Below are positions 1-10,099 of a stretch of 64,000 nt of DNA, piece by piece. The stretch is from Hygrophila difformis (lineage: Eukaryota; Streptophyta; Magnoliopsida; Lamiales; Acanthaceae): the NCBI GenBank assembly GCA_030278955.1, contig JAOANR010000004.1, positions 15,488,428 to 15,552,427 on the forward strand, in the 5' to 3' direction. Numbering within the stretch: position 1 is the stretch's first letter; each line of letters opens with the position of its first letter. Made by a program: the position numbers and the translations under genes. The notes below the pieces were generated by a model, which did not search any database, was not told where the DNA came from, and saw only the letters and a program-made list of their open reading frames with translations.

Positions 1-291
1 GCATATTGGGGCTCGAGAATTAAATTAGTAATTATGAATGTTGTATTTTTATTAGACTTAAATTACCCACTGCGTTTTGGTCATGTCGGCCCATATTTAA
101 ATTTTCCGTTGCGACTTATTTTGGAATTATACTATGTTATTTTAAAGTAAACCCTTTTGGGCTTGTTTTTAAATTATTTTTGAAATACCTTTAGCCTTGC
201 ATCTCTCAAGCGAGCTCGAATGAACTCGTGTCTTGCTTGGGAGGTGTGGCGGTGACATCCCGGCATGGGTTATCAAATCCGGGGTGTTACA
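1..291 (+). repeat. 3' part of a Ty3 LTR (solo LTR or 3' LTR), cut by window edge
   Basis: The segment ends in AAATCCGGGGTGTTACA, the same 3' terminus seen in the LTRs of element B (33546, 42042) and nearly that of element A read on its sense strand. Further inside it shares recognisable blocks with the A LTR (the GTTTTGGTCATGTCGGCC area and the TTGCATCTCT..GTGTGGCGGTGACATCCCG area). No primer-binding site follows position 291, so this is not a 5' LTR. It is either a solo LTR or the end of an element lying to the left. The duplication cannot be tested because the other end is outside the window. Confidence 0.8.
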
Positions 292-358
292 TTCTTATAA
301 ATTAAAAGTATAAAAACAAAAATATAATTAATGATTCAATATTAAATAAAAATATCAA

Positions 359-533
359 ACGCATCTGGCCTGAGTGCTATGGGAATCTGATAGTTCAAGC
401 AAATATCTTGAGTTCGAGCGTGTATGCAGAATTCTGCTTTGAGAGAGGCAACCTTCAATGTCTACCAGATCCTCGAGTGATTAGTCTTGGGCCCGATGTG
501 GCTTGAGGATACCGGGTACACGCCAAAAAAAAA
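359..533 (+). mobile_element. tRNA-derived SINE, copy 1
   Basis: The unit begins near GCATCTGGCCTGAG, contains a B-box-like GAGTTCGAGCG, then a non-tRNA body with the block TGCAGAATTCTGCTTTG, and ends CCGGGTACACGCC followed by an A run. A second copy of the same family follows at 561-745. The exact ends and target duplication are unclear in the A-rich flank. The family name is not recognised. Confidence 0.65.
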
Positions 534-560
534 TATAAAATTTCAAATAAAATTTTCTAA

Positions 561-745
561 GCAAACGCAGTTGGCCTAAATGGTATTGGGCTCTGGTAGC
601 TTAAGTAAAGATTCGGGTTTTAGCCTCTGTCTATGCAGAATTCTGCTTTGGGAGAAATAACCCTTTAATGCCCACCAAATTCTCAACGGATTAGTCTTGG
701 GTCTAATGTGGTCTGGGGATACCCGGTATATGCCAAAAAACATAT
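561..745 (+). mobile_element. tRNA-derived SINE, copy 2, with 10-bp TSD
   Basis: It shows the same body as copy 1 (TGCAGAATTCTGCTTTG, then GGATTAGTCTTGGGT, then CCCGGTATATGCC and an A run). The 10-bp direct repeat AATTTTCTAA at 551-560 and 746-755 flanks it exactly, as expected for target-primed insertion. It has diverged from copy 1 at many positions, so the two are separate insertions rather than a recent duplication. Confidence 0.7.
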
Positions 746-944
746 AATTTTCTAAAATTCTTTTATAGATAATTTTATAGTTTAAAAAGAATATAAAAGG
801 TATGGATAAATATGAGTATATAAAGATATTAATGGTGATTATAAATAGTTTTTGTGATACTAGGAGTAATAATAAGTTTCATTTCATGAGTCATTTCAAG
901 AATCCTCCAAGAAACTGCTGAGCTATTAACTTGTTTCTTCCACA

Positions 945-2392
945 ATGACTGACACGACCATGGCCGATCATGGCGGCGAACCGCCTGATCTTAGGGATAC
1001 CAGAACTAACAAACGGGCGCGATCGCTCTATAGTGATGTTGCTCGACGGGGAACAAAGCCTGTGCATATTCAAATCGATGCGGACTCGCTAGATCCTACG
1101 GCCGATCCAGATGATATTATTCAAACGACTTTTAATGGTATTCCAAGATTCCAGATATCGGAAGCATACAAGAGTACTCTTCTTCGGCCATGGCAACATG
1201 CAGTAGCTCTCAAGCTTATTGGTCGCAATATCTCCTATCGCGTTCTTAAAGCGAGTCTTGATAGATTCTGGCCGGCCTTAGCCACAACCCCTCTTATTGA
1301 TGTCGGTAACGGATATTATATCGTTCGATTCAAGAACGAGATGGATGCCCTCCATGCACTAACCGGAGGACCGTGGATCATTTCAGGCCACTATCTCCAT
1401 GTGCAGCCTTGGCAAGAAGATTTTGATCCGGATACAAATGAGGTTAAGTCTATCATTACTTGGATCCGTTTACCAAAGATTCCAATTTTCCTTTATACTA
1501 GACAATATTTAGTTCGGGTTGCTTCAGCCATTGGGAAAGTTGTTAGTGTGGATTGCAACACAGATACTACGACCAGGGCCTGCTACGCTCGTCTAGCAGT
1601 TAAAATTGATATGGATAAGCCTCTCGCCCTCAAGTGATGATCGGAGATCGTTTTGTCGGAGTAGAGTACGAGAATATCAAAGCTATTTGTTTCCACTGTG
1701 GCCGATATGGCCATGTACAGAAGTCTTGTCCGGAATTGAATCCTCAGGCGGAGAAGAAGGAAACACGGCCTACTCATGAAGAACCTCAAGAGCAGACGGA
1801 TAAGCAAGGATTTGGCCCCTGGATGCTGGTACAGTCCCGGAGGCGATATCCGGCGGGTGGTGGACGACCTACTCAGCCAAGAAACCCTCTCCCTAATCGA
1901 TTTGATGTTCTCATGGAGGATCAAGAACCCACTGAAGAGTTTATCCCAGATCCTATATCTCCTCCGCCTCCTGCACCATGTCCTGATCAGTCAAGAGAGC
2001 CTGTTTCTCCAGATTGTATTAACCGGAAGCTTAGACGCACCCCATCACCTAACCGATCATCTCCTTCGCTTGTATCTACTCAACAGTGTCACCATAATTC
2101 CAGCCCGAGATCTCTAAAGGAGCCTGAACATGAAGCAGTGTCACCATCCTGGTCTCAACAGGCTTCCGGAGCATGGACAAAGTCCGTTCCCACAAATCTT
2201 CCGCCAGATCGTCATTCTGCAGTCGAGGTCATAGATCCATCGATACACATTCACAAAAGAACTAAAGGACTCTGGGGGAAAGTGGCGGACCGACGTCCGG
2301 ATCCTTCTCATTCACAAAGGGATATTAGTTTGGAAGAGGACTCTGACCATCTTCCATCAGTGCATGGACGTGCGGCTAGCATGCCGCCTTGA
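945..2392 (+). pseudogene. LINE ORF1 (DUF4283-type domain plus CCHC zinc knuckle), frameshifted
   Basis: ORF1 proteins of plant L1 elements bind the element RNA to form the transposition particle. The first part (945-1637) has the DUF4283-like pattern with a W-rich stretch (GPWIISGHYLHVQPW) around residues 145-160. The frame then shifts by one base near 1630 and continues at 1634-2392. The zinc knuckle C-x2-C-x4-H-x4-C (CFHCGRYGHVQKSC) lies at about 1687-1728, just after the shift. The remainder is proline- and serine-rich and disordered-looking, which is usual for this protein. The start ATG at 945 gives a Met-Thr-Asp N terminus close behind the 5' end of the element. The broken frame makes this a pseudogene. 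Confidence 0.85.
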
Positions 2393-2441
2393 TCAGACTA
2401 AGCTTTCTTAGTTTTTTAATTTTATTCTCTTCGATGTTATT

Positions 2442-5400
2442 ATGAGTGTTAATCTCGCTTGTTGGAATGTCCAGGGTGCGGCTTCGGCTTCCTTCCGTAG
2501 AGAGTTTCGCGATCTGATGGCTAACAAAAGAATTGATTTTATAGCCCTATTTGAACCACGTATTAGTGGCTCCCGAGCAGACAATTTTATTCGTCGAAGT
2601 GGATTTTCCTCGTCATTCCGTGTAGAGGCTTCGGGTTTTAGTGGTGGCATTTGGCTCCTTTGAAGGGATCATATTTCTGTTGAAGTATTAGAAACTCATT
2701 CTCAGTTTATAGATTGTTGTATCAAGGAGGGAGCAGCTTCTTTCTTCATCACAATGGTTTATGCAGCCCCTAGCAAGCACCGTAGATCGTGGCTTTGGCC
2801 GGAACTTCTGAGGATCGCTTCTAATCGTCATGATCCGTGGTTAGTTGGTGGCGATCTTAATTGCATTGCTCGATATGAGGAGTCTAGACGGAGTCCCCAG
2901 ACTGCTGTACATGTTGATGAGCTAAGTAATTGGATCTCGGCTTCACACTTGATTGAACTCAAAACCTTTGGGAATCGATTTACTTGGGCCAGGGGCCTCC
3001 TTCGTAGACGTCTAGATAGGTTACTAGGCAATGAAGCTTGGCATGATTGTTTTCCAGTTTGCACTGTGGAAGTTCTCCCTCGTATTCAATCGGATCATGC
3101 TCCTTTGTTTGTTCGAATCACTGGTAGAATGGACTCAAACCCCAGTAGCTATCCCAAGATCTTCAGATATAATGTTGCTTGGCATGGATTCCCTAGCTTC
3201 CGTAGGATTATTGACTCAATCTGGAAGAATAAGATGCCCCTGAGTGATTCCCTTCTGAAGCTAAAAGAGGAGGCAGTCCTGTGGAGTAATAATGTTTTCA
3301 AATCCCAGGGAAGGAGGAAAGCTCGAATCCGTTCTACACTTCAAGGGATTGAAAAGCAGACTGACTGGGACAACAATCCCTTCTCTAGGCGCCTACACAA
3401 CCAATTGAGTTCTGAGCTTGGGAAAATCTTGGAACGAGAAGAGATTCATTGGATTCAGAGAAGCACACGAGACTGGAGCTTAGCTGGAGATCAAAATACG
3501 AACTTTTTTCATAATTTTGTCAAGGCAAGGAAAAGAAAGAAGGTATTCTCTATTTTAAAGGATGCTGCTGGTAACATTATTACTGAAGACTGTGAAATTC
3601 AGAAGATGGTAATTGAGTATTTTCAACAACTATATCTTGAGCATCCTTCCACAGTACCCCTGCCTAATGGGTCGACCGAGATTGTTCCATCCTTAACCCA
3701 ATCAGAAGCTGATTTGTTGAGTGTTCCTCCATCCAAAGAAGAAGTTTGGAATGCTGTTCATGGCATGGCTCCTCTAAAAGCCCCAGGCCCTGATGGTTAC
3801 CACGCTATTTTCTATCAACAAAATTGGCCTGTGATCGGGGACTCAGTCCATAATTTTGTTTCCGAGTGTTTTCTTGGACAGAAGAATTTAGCAGACATTA
3901 ACCAGACGCACATTGTTCTCATTCCCAAAGTTCCAAATCCTACTTCAGTTACCCAGTTTCGTCCGATTAGTTTATGTAATGTCATCTATAAGGTCGTCAC
4001 AAAAGTCTTGGTTAATCGTATGACACATCTTATGCCCCGGCTTATCATCAGGGTCAGGCCAGCTTTGTCAAAGGGCGCCTCATACAGGATAACATAATTC
4101 TTGCTAGGGAGATCAGTTATTTTTTGGACAAGTCTACTGCAAGACCAGGATATATGACACTTAAACTGGACTTGGAGAAAGCTTACGACAAATTGAAATG
4201 GAGCTTCATTAAAGATACTCTTATCCTTTTCGGTTTCCCTACTTCCTGCATTAATCTAATTATGATGTGTATTACTTCATCATCTTTTCAGGTGCTCTGG
4301 AATGGCCAACCAACTCCAGCTTTTACCCCATCCCGTGGCATAAGACAAGGCGACCCTATGTCGCCATACATTTTTATCCTTTGCATGGAGAGACTTGGAG
4401 CACTGATATCCAAAGCGGTTGAAGAGGGTCTCTGGAAACCTTTATCATGGGATAATGGCCGTCTGAAGATCCCGTGTATCTTTTTTGCAGATGATATATT
4501 ATTATTTTCCAAAGCTACCACCTTTCAAGCTTACCAAATCAAAGCTGTGTTGCTCCAATTTAGCTCCATGTCTGGACTGCATGTTAGCACTGCCAAGTCC
4601 CGTATATGCTTTGCCAATATAGTCAATCATGATGACAGGCGAAGAATTTCCAATATCCTGGAGTTTCAACATTCAAATCAACTTGGTACCTATTTAGGTA
4701 TTCCCATGATTGCAGGAAGGAAGTCTCACATTGACTATGGGTTTATCATGGATAGGATGAGAGCAAAATTGAATGGTTGGGCTCATCGATATCTGAGTTT
4801 GGCTGGACGCATTACTTTAATCAGATCCGTCCTTCAAGCTATGGGGCAATATGTCATGCAAATAGTCAGCCTCCCCAAGAAGACAATCAATGGGATGGAG
4901 AAGATTTGTAGAGATTTCTTATGGGGTTCTAGCAACCAGGTTCGAGAAGTCCATCCAGTATCCTGGGATACTGTCATGTGCAGCCAAGCTCATGGTGGAT
5001 TGGGAATTAGAGGTCTTCATTTAACAAACAAAGCTCTGTTGATGAAGAGTTGGTGGGGTCTATTAACCAGGGATACCTTATGGACAAAGTTGATGAAGAA
5101 GAAATATGGTTGGAGAGGCCATAAATTCACCCATAATTATCAATCCCTCTCTCCCTTTGCAAAAGATCTTCATTCTATTTCTCAATCTTTTTCCTCTCTT
5201 TTGGGGTGGAAAGTTGGCAATGGTAAGAAGTCCCTTTTTTGGCTTGATATGTGGACTGATGATGGCTTTATATTGCAGGACTTTGCCTCTCGATCACTAA
5301 CTGTTGCGGAGTTGGCCACTACAATCGATGCTTATGTTTGCAACAATATGTGGGATATGAAAGTGTTGTGCTCGATGCTCAATACTGATGGAGTCAATAT

Positions 5401-6516
5401 CATTCAACGGCAACCTATTCCAGCTAATTCCAGTGTGGATGACAAACCTTTTTGGAGGCCTTGTGCTAGGGGCACCTTCTCTGTCAGCAGTACTTTGAAG
5501 CATTGGGAGAATACTGACAGACCTCAAGCTAACTCGGAATGGAAGCATATTTGGAAGTGGCCTTCCCCCTACCGTACCAGAGTTTTCCTTTGGCTTGCAA
5601 TGCATGATAGGCATATGACAGCTGTGGAACGGACTAAAAGACATATTACTTCCAACTCTTGCTGCTGGAAGTGTAGAGAGGATGAAACAAGCATCCATGC
5701 CATCCGTGATTGCCCTTCATCAGCCAATACTTGGATCAAGCTTGGACTTGCTGGTAATACTGATTTCTGGAATCTTGATATCAGAGGTTGGATTAGCTCC
5801 ATGACTTTCCATAGGATTGGAGATCGTCAGGCTGCACTCTTTGGTATTGGAGCTTGGCTCATTTGGAAGTTTCGATGCCAAGAGTTGTATGCGCATGATA
5901 ACATTCGTTGGGATGCTGTCCATATCAGAATCCGCAGGTCGACTAACGAATTTCTAGCAGCAAGGAGTGAGCTCAAATTATTTGGTGTTAAGGCTTGGCA
6001 TTGTGGCCGAACACGCTGGGAGAAGCCTCCGGATCACTGGGTTAAGGCTAATTGCGATGGAAGTTTAAATAGGTCGGGGGGCTAGCAGGTGGCATTCTTC
6101 GCAACGACAAAGGCTGCTGGCTAGGAGGAGTCAGGATCAAAGAGAAGTTTTCTGATGTGCTTCAGGCAGAAGTTCGAGCAATCCTTATTACATTGCAAAT
6201 GGCATGGTCTATGGGAGTTCCCAGGTTGGTTATCGAAACTGACAGCCTTGATGCTTTTGATCTCCTCAACTCTGATACAACTGCTGCTGGGAAGACCTAC
6301 CTTTGGATTGCTCAAATTAAGGAGATGCTCTCTTGGAGATGGGATACTCGATTATCACTTGTTACCCGGGAATGCAACTCTGCAGCTGATTGGTTTCTCA
6401 AGGTTCATACTCTAATTGGGGGTGTTCAATATTTTGTTAGACTTCCCGAGTATATGCATGATATTCTGGATTCCGACCTTATTGGTTTGTATCATACCAG
6501 GCAACTTCTTGATTAA
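2442..6516 (+). pseudogene. LINE ORF2: endonuclease, reverse transcriptase, zf-RVT, RNase H; broken
   Basis: ORF2 makes the enzyme that nicks target DNA and copies the element RNA there. Visible domains are an apurinic-type endonuclease (CWNVQGA near the start, VGGDLNCI near 2846-2870, SDHAPL near 3092), a reverse transcriptase with IPKVPNPTSVTQFRPISL, GIRQGDPMSP and the catalytic FADDILLFS near 4485-4511, a zinc-binding zf-RVT region (about 5540-5720) and an RNase H-like domain (about 6030-6510). Lesions are an in-frame TGA at 2661-2663, after which the same frame resumes, one frameshift near 4040-4060 inside the RT, and one near 6080 in a G run inside the RNase H domain. The last residues end at TAA 6514-6516 and an AATAAA-like AAATAAAGG follows. 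Confidence 0.92.
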
Positions 6517-6569
6517 ATAAAGGCTTCGGCCCTCCTTTTTCCCGAAAAAAATAAATAGTTTTTGTGATA

Positions 6570-7690
6570 ATTATATTTTCACCCAAAAGCTCTACTATTA
6601 TTATGATATAGGAATCTTACATAACTCAATGTCTCAATCATACCATCTTTTATAAATTTTTTTAAAAAAAAACAAAAAAAATAAAACTCAATCATACCAT
6701 CTCTCAAACTAAACGTGTAACTATTAAATTTTTTGCCCAAAATTTTCACAGAGCGTAAGAGACTTGGAACCAAACAACTAACTACTCTCTTTGCCCCATC
6801 TTAAGTGTCTTGTTATATTTTTTTACATGGTTCATTGTTCAATTTTGACTTAATTTTATTACATGTATAAATATATAAAAAAAAATAATCGAATTCGATA
6901 TTGTTAGATTAGTTTAATCGCATAGTTTTAGAATATACATTTTATATAACTTTTATCCGTACATATTTTGATATATTAACTGTTAAAAATATATTGAATA
7001 GTGTGTTCAAGTCAAGACATTTATAACGGGACATAGTGAGTATTACTTTGGATGTACAAGTAAAACTATACAAATTTGGTTTTTTTAATCCGTATAATAA
7101 ATCATGAATACTTTCTGGCATGTGCAAACTGTATTGTCCTTATCAAATATATTCCATCCTATTTTAGTTTTAAGGGTTATATTGTAATTATGCCTTGGGT
7201 TTCCACGTAAGAGCTGATTAATCATCCAGAAACATACAGTCATCCAAATTAATTACACGTCAGCGTTGAATCATCCTACTTGCCAAGTCAATCAATCTTT
7301 TAAATCTTATATTTAGTTAATAAATATATTTATTAGTATAAGAAAATCTTAAAAAGTCTTTTCATATATTTGAAAAGGATATAAATTGGAAATATATTAT
7401 AATATATTTGATATTATGATAGATTTAGTTAAACCAATATATATTCTTTAATTTTTGCTCTACATATATTATTTAATTGAATATGTTATATTTTCAAATA
7501 TATTATATTAATTATATAAAAATTTGAGCCTGAAATATTAACCTCCGTCAATATAATAAATTAAAAAATTAATTAATAATAACCATAATTCAGTTAATTT
7601 ATCAAACTATATATAGTTAATAAGAAATTAAAATCCGTTATAAAAATTAATCATATTTTAATTTCAATTTTTGGTATCACTTAAAAACTA
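6570..7690. other. AT-rich intergenic DNA, nothing recognised
   Basis: The stretch after the LINE is AT-rich with homopolymer runs and short ORFs that lack codon structure or recognisable motifs. No gene, TIR pair or LTR terminus was identified. Confidence 0.5.
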
Positions 7691-7731
7691 GGGACTACAC
7701 ATTATGCACTAGGGATGGATGAGCAAATACA

Positions 7732-7852
7732 TCCACAACAAGCAGCAACATGCATAAATGTTTTCGATCTTCATAAAAGATAGAATGTCTCCCCAACAAG
7801 CAGCAACATGTCTCAGGGTTTTTTATCTTAATAAAAGATAAAATGATATCTT
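7732..7852. repeat. Two direct units, each with a small hairpin
   Basis: The phrase CAACAAGCAGCAACATG occurs near 7735 and again near 7794. Each copy is followed by a short inverted repeat: ATCTT-CATAA-AAGAT in the first and TTATCTT-AATA-AAGATAA in the second. The unit length is about 59 bp. Its function is unknown and it may be a fragment of a MITE. Confidence 0.5.
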
Positions 7853-8215
7853 TTGTGAACACTCTGATTGCACAATATATAATACTTATTCTTATATATT
7901 TCAACCATCTGAACTACAATTTCATATGTAATGTCGTTACATATTTAATTTGAGATATTGAAGAGATCGTTCAGAGCTCTATAGTTGTTCCATTCATATT
8001 TTTATTGACCACGAGAAAATGAAATTAAGAGGAATACATATTTTTAACTTCAAAGGGATTCGCTTTCATTATTTGATGTGCAATGATTATTGATTTCCCC
8101 CTGTGGTTTTTTTTTTATCTTGGAGCTGTGGTGAATTGTGATTACATGTATAATTATATTTTGGTATTTGAAAAGAGCTCCCATTCATACATATTTATTT
8201 AGATCTCATCCTTCT

Positions 8216-9240
8216 TGACAGGTCCCCTCGAGAACAGACAATGGGCAGAAACCAATACCAATACAGAGTATGTTGTTTCTCAGTTGTCAGGATGAAGTGC
8301 GGAAACATTGTCGGAGCGTTATCCCAACAACCAGTCAACAACCAATGAAAACCCAGAATATATGAACAGAATAGAGTGCGAAAATAAAACAGAGAACACC
8401 ACAAAATTGTTCACCCAGTTCGATCCACCGATCTACATCTGGGGGCACCAAGCCAGGATTTCACTAGATCCTCACAAACAGTTGAATCACACATCAACAC
8501 ACTTTACACATCCTTACATTCCGGTGAACTTCTCTATCTAATCAACTAGACTAGAGAAACACATGGGAACTTCAACCTATCTACCCAAATGCACTCAATT
8601 CACTAGCAGATGTTAAAGTGGTGTTTGAGATATCTAGCTACTTAAATCTAATCAAGCTCAATGGTGATACAACACCCAATCTAAGCCCATGTTTGTGTTT
8701 ACAAGAGATATATCATGAGAAATCTAAAACACAAACCAAAAACCCCAAAAAGATAGCAGCAGACAACCAACAAGTAATGTACCAGTAGCAGAATGGTTGT
8801 TTCTGTCTTCTGCAAACAACAGAACTGGGGGTTTTGTGGCTTCAGCTTTCACAGTAATCCATGGCACTGGAATGACCTTAGAAATGCTCTGTTTTCTCTT
8901 CTTTTGAGTAGCTGAATATTAGTGCTAATGAGGAAGACTCGAAAACAGGTATTTATAGGAGTACAAGGCCCATTCAAAACCCTAAAAGCCTGCTGGGAGG
9001 AAGTAGCCATGTCACTGTCCTTTACTTTCCAGTTGTGCTATACCCGTTGTTGATAGGTTGTTTCAACATTAGAGAGACAACGAGTATCTGCACAAAATTC
9101 AAATATGCTCTACAAACTTTGCCACGTCAGCGTTCCTTTTTGTCCTTTCTCCATTATCAGATTGCATTGTTCACGAGTCGTCGTCACAACTACAGAACAA
9201 CGTTGATCATTTTCACAACACAGGACTCAAGGACTTAACA
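8216..9240 (-). repeat. copia LTR (3' LTR on the minus strand)
   Basis: On the minus strand it starts TGTTAAGTCC (complement of 9231-9240) directly after the polypurine tract AAAGGGGGAGAT, and ends GGGACCTGTCA at 8216, giving the TG...CA termini of an LTR. No long open frame with coding character is present in it, so the short ORFs across 8.2-9.2 kb are not genes. Confidence 0.75.
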
Positions 9241-9520
9241 ATCTCCCCCTTTGTGGATATGATCAACCAAAACCATTCACGATGCTCATGAGCACAAAAT
9301 CTTATCATATCTCCCCCTTTTTGGTATGATCATTCAACAACTACATCTTTGCCTTTTTCTTGTTGTTCCACTGCAGTTTGGACAACAGGAAATCAACAAA
9401 AATATGTATCAGTATTTCTCCCCCTTTCTCTGTGGCACCAGCTTCTCAAAAACATCAATAATATCCAAGTAAAGCTTCCAGTTAAATCAAACTCATCAGT
9501 ATACTCCCCCTTGCATTATG
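9241..9520 (-). repeat. Cluster of polypurine-tract-like motifs upstream of the copia LTR
   Basis: The minus-strand motif AAAGGGGGAGA or a close variant occurs four times: next to the LTR (9242-9252), near 9310-9320, near 9418-9428 and, less well, near 9501-9508. Only the first touches the LTR and would be the primer for plus-strand synthesis. The others sit in the 3' untranslated region. Confidence 0.6.
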
Positions 9521-9815
9521 CCATATCTTTTCCAGGTTGTTTCTCTGTAGTCAGAACATCGGCATCAACAACAAAATATACTAGATTTGAAATTCTCACC
9601 ATACCTTTAGTAGCACAAATGTATCATCTCCCATTCTAATGGATTGGGCCCACAAAATATAAATTCTTTGTAATATCGGGCCCCGAACGCAGCATGATGC
9701 TAAGGAGAGTGGCACAAGCCCAACTTCCCTCTATGCTCCTCAAGCTTTTCTCTATCAAGGGACTTATTCATGCAGTCTGCTCGTTGTTCACAGGACTCAA
9801 GGACTTAATACTTCT

Positions 9816-10099
9816 CATTTTTATATATGTTACTTGACCTGTAGAACTACATTCACCAGTGTTCCTCTAGCCTTATCTTATACTATACGTTTTTTTTAGA
9901 CCTAATAAATAAGTTAAGATGTTTGAACTCTGGTATGTTATAAATGGGTGTACCTAAACACTTATAACTATAACAATACCACAAAAATTCTTGATTTTAT
10001 TTACCTAAAAAGTTATGAACAAACCGTCTATGCGTAGCGGGCAAAAAATCTTAGTGGTAACAATGTATGAATTATATCATCTCATTTTATATTGGGTAT
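9816..10099. other. Intergenic, nothing recognised
   Basis: AT-rich sequence between the copia remnant and the foldback structure. No motif or open frame supports a feature here. Confidence 0.4.

Larger units (their letters stand above)
860..6550 (+). mobile_element. L1-type LINE, full length, mutated
   Basis: The element is bounded by a perfect 19-bp duplication ATAAATAGTTTTTGTGATA at 841-859 and 6551-6569, and ends in an A run just before the right copy. It carries a short 5' leader (860-944), an ORF1 with RNA-binding zinc knuckle, and an ORF2 with endonuclease, reverse transcriptase, zinc-binding and RNase H regions, in the order normal for plant L1 elements. Only a few lesions interrupt it: one frameshift in ORF1 and one stop and two frameshifts in ORF2. 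It appears full length but not able to move on its own. Confidence 0.92.
8216..9810 (-). mobile_element. Ty1/copia element with large internal deletion
   Basis: A complete 3' LTR (8216-9240), a roughly 0.5-kb 3' untranslated region and the extreme C terminus of a copia RNase H frame (about 9695-9785, reading A-D-C-M-N-K-S-L-D-R-E-K on the minus strand) are followed directly by only about 25 bp that match the outer edge of the LTR (CACAGGACTCAAGGACTTAATA, 9789-9810). The five-base repeat CTTCT lies outside both ends (8211-8215 and 9811-9815). The element therefore inserted whole and later lost nearly all of its 5' LTR, gag, integrase and RT. Confidence 0.8.
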
